NCBI RefSeq assembly: GCF_000014145.1
Contig: NC_008255.1
Span: 2,248,001-2,312,000 of the forward strand
Length of the DNA: 64,000 nt
From: Cytophaga hutchinsonii ATCC 33406
GTDB taxonomy: Bacteria; Bacteroidota; Bacteroidia; Cytophagales; Cytophagaceae
Direction of reading: 5' to 3'
A program made the translations under genes and the position numbers. The notes under the pieces are model-generated. The model was given only the letters and a program-made list of their open reading frames with translations. It did not search any database and was not told where the DNA came from. This document shows positions 63,368 to 64,000 of the stretch, in pieces. Each line of letters begins with the position of its first letter. Position 1 is the first letter of the stretch.

Positions 63368-63609
63368 ACGGATGTGTTTTTATGATAGAGAGACGGATAT
63401 TACAAAAAAATATTGTAATCTTAACCATTCAGCAGTGCTGAAAAGTAGATCCAGGCGCAAAATTCTCTTAACTTAATTTGTATATGCAGGAATAGTGTTC
63501 AATGTATGAATTTACTGGAGCAAAAAGCGATATACTTTCGTACTAGATGCATTTAAAATGCGAACACGAAAAAATCTTATAAACACTACATTTAATAATC
63601 AATAGATCC
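63368..63609. other. Divergent intergenic region
   Basis: Holds the promoters for the SIP gene and the response-regulator gene. The plus strand has TACTTTCG (one mismatch to a -7 box) about 70 bases before the ATG at 63610 and a GCATTT/AAATGC palindrome near 63548. Confidence 0.45.
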
Positions 63610-64000
63610 ATGTTGAAAAACATATTAATTATAGATGACGAAGAAAAACTGAGAACCTTACTCGCAAGGATTATCAGTCTGGAAGGTTTTGAAGTGCTTC
63701 AGGCAGGCGACATTAAAACAGCATTTAAGAAATTAGAACAAGCAGATATTGATGTTGTACTCTGCGACGTGAAACTGCCGGATGGTAATGGTATTGATAC
63801 ATGCACAAAAATAAAAGAGCGATATCCATTCACAGAAATTATTCTATTAACGGCATATGGAAATATTCCCGATGGTGTCCAGTCCATTAAAAATGGCGCC
63901 TTTGATTATATAACCAAAGGTGATGACAACAATAAAATTATTCCATTGCTCTATCGGGCAATGGATAAAGTATCGCTGGCTAAACGTGTTCAGCAATTAG
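63610..64000 (+). CDS. Response regulator receiver, probably NtrC-type (partial, 3' end outside window)
   Basis: The first 130 residues of a two-component response regulator: ILIIDDEEKLRTLLARIISL at the start with Asp9-Asp10, phosphoacceptor Asp53 in VVLCDVKLPDGNGIDT, the Thr in LLTAYGNIP and the Lys in DYITKGDDNNK. The receiver is of the kind fused to AAA+ sigma-54 domains (NtrC), but that part lies outside the window. Similar to, but clearly different from, the receiver at 46179. Starts at ATG 63610. Confidence 0.85.
   Translation, partial: MLKNILIIDDEEKLRTLLARIISLEGFEVLQAGDIKTAFKKLEQADIDVVLCDVKLPDGNGIDTCTKIKERYPFTEIILLTAYGNIPDGVQSIKNGAFDYITKGDDNNKIIPLLYRAMDKVSLAKRVQQL

Overview
The window looks like chromosome from a member of the Bacteroidota, most likely a Cytophaga hutchinsonii-type gliding bacterium. 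Evidence: AT-rich DNA with almost no Shine-Dalgarno sequences; promoter boxes of the Bacteroidota type (TAnnTTTG, with a TTG-like element about 20 bases upstream); many short lipoproteins with a Cys at position 20-25; one secreted giant ending in the gliding-motility/CHU_C type domain and another ending in a type A T9SS sorting tail; a TamL-like lipoprotein Omp85; and DUF3078 and DUF2279 envelope families. The species name is inference from these traits. I see no prophage, insertion sequence, transposase, integrase or CRISPR array, so this is ordinary core and light accessory chromosome.

Layout. 1-5050: a partial TrmH-type RNA methyltransferase head-to-head with a TamL-like outer-membrane protein, then hemF, a PAP2 phosphatase and a lipoprotein. 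5150-12120: mostly minus-strand genes (VOC protein, exported protein, TetX-like flavin monooxygenase with an AraC regulator, ribE, an exopolysaccharide-initiating sugar transferase), then pcm plus a thioesterase on the plus strand. 12300-21800: envelope genes (YceI lipoprotein, OmpA-LamG, a 1055-residue CHU_C-type secreted protein, two tandem collagen-tag lipoproteins, a GT39 membrane glycosyltransferase). 21900-30120: small metabolic genes, a deoxyhypusine-synthase-like enzyme, a Crp-like regulator with an AhpD-like protein, a quinoprotein dehydrogenase, an aldo/keto reductase, two distant paralogous 69-residue proteins and tRNA-Cys. 30340-47520: translation and housekeeping (rpsA, smpB, tsaD, RNase P RNA), tamB, photolyase, mscL, an Smr protein and an NtrC-like regulator. 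47900-54760: a nitrate-type uptake cluster (outer-membrane porin, NrtA lipoprotein, NrtB permease, two ATPases) next to an Fnr-like regulator. 54770-64000: LuxE-like protein, lipoproteins, thioredoxin-fold proteins, a T9SS-sorted gluzincin-like protease, a ChaA-type cation exchanger, a siderophore-interacting flavoprotein and a partial NtrC-type response regulator.

How genes work together. The clearest functional unit is 47902-54762: porin and ABC importer for nitrate (or a similar oxyanion) beside an Fnr-like regulator that carries all four cysteines expected for an oxygen-sensing Fe-S cluster. Matching palindromes (core TAAGTA-N4-TACTTA) lie in front of both the porin gene and the regulator gene. 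TamL and TamB, which are expected to cooperate in outer-membrane assembly, are 35 kb apart but share one arrangement: each begins with a TTG codon only a few bases from the start codon of a divergent RNA-modification gene. Nothing here is a clearly new defence or mobile system. The most novel leads are the Fnr-like regulon motif, a hairpin at the start of the rpsA transcript, the NtrC-like protein without a DNA-binding domain, the 69-residue protein pair, and intergenic inverted-repeat elements beside smpB and rnpB.
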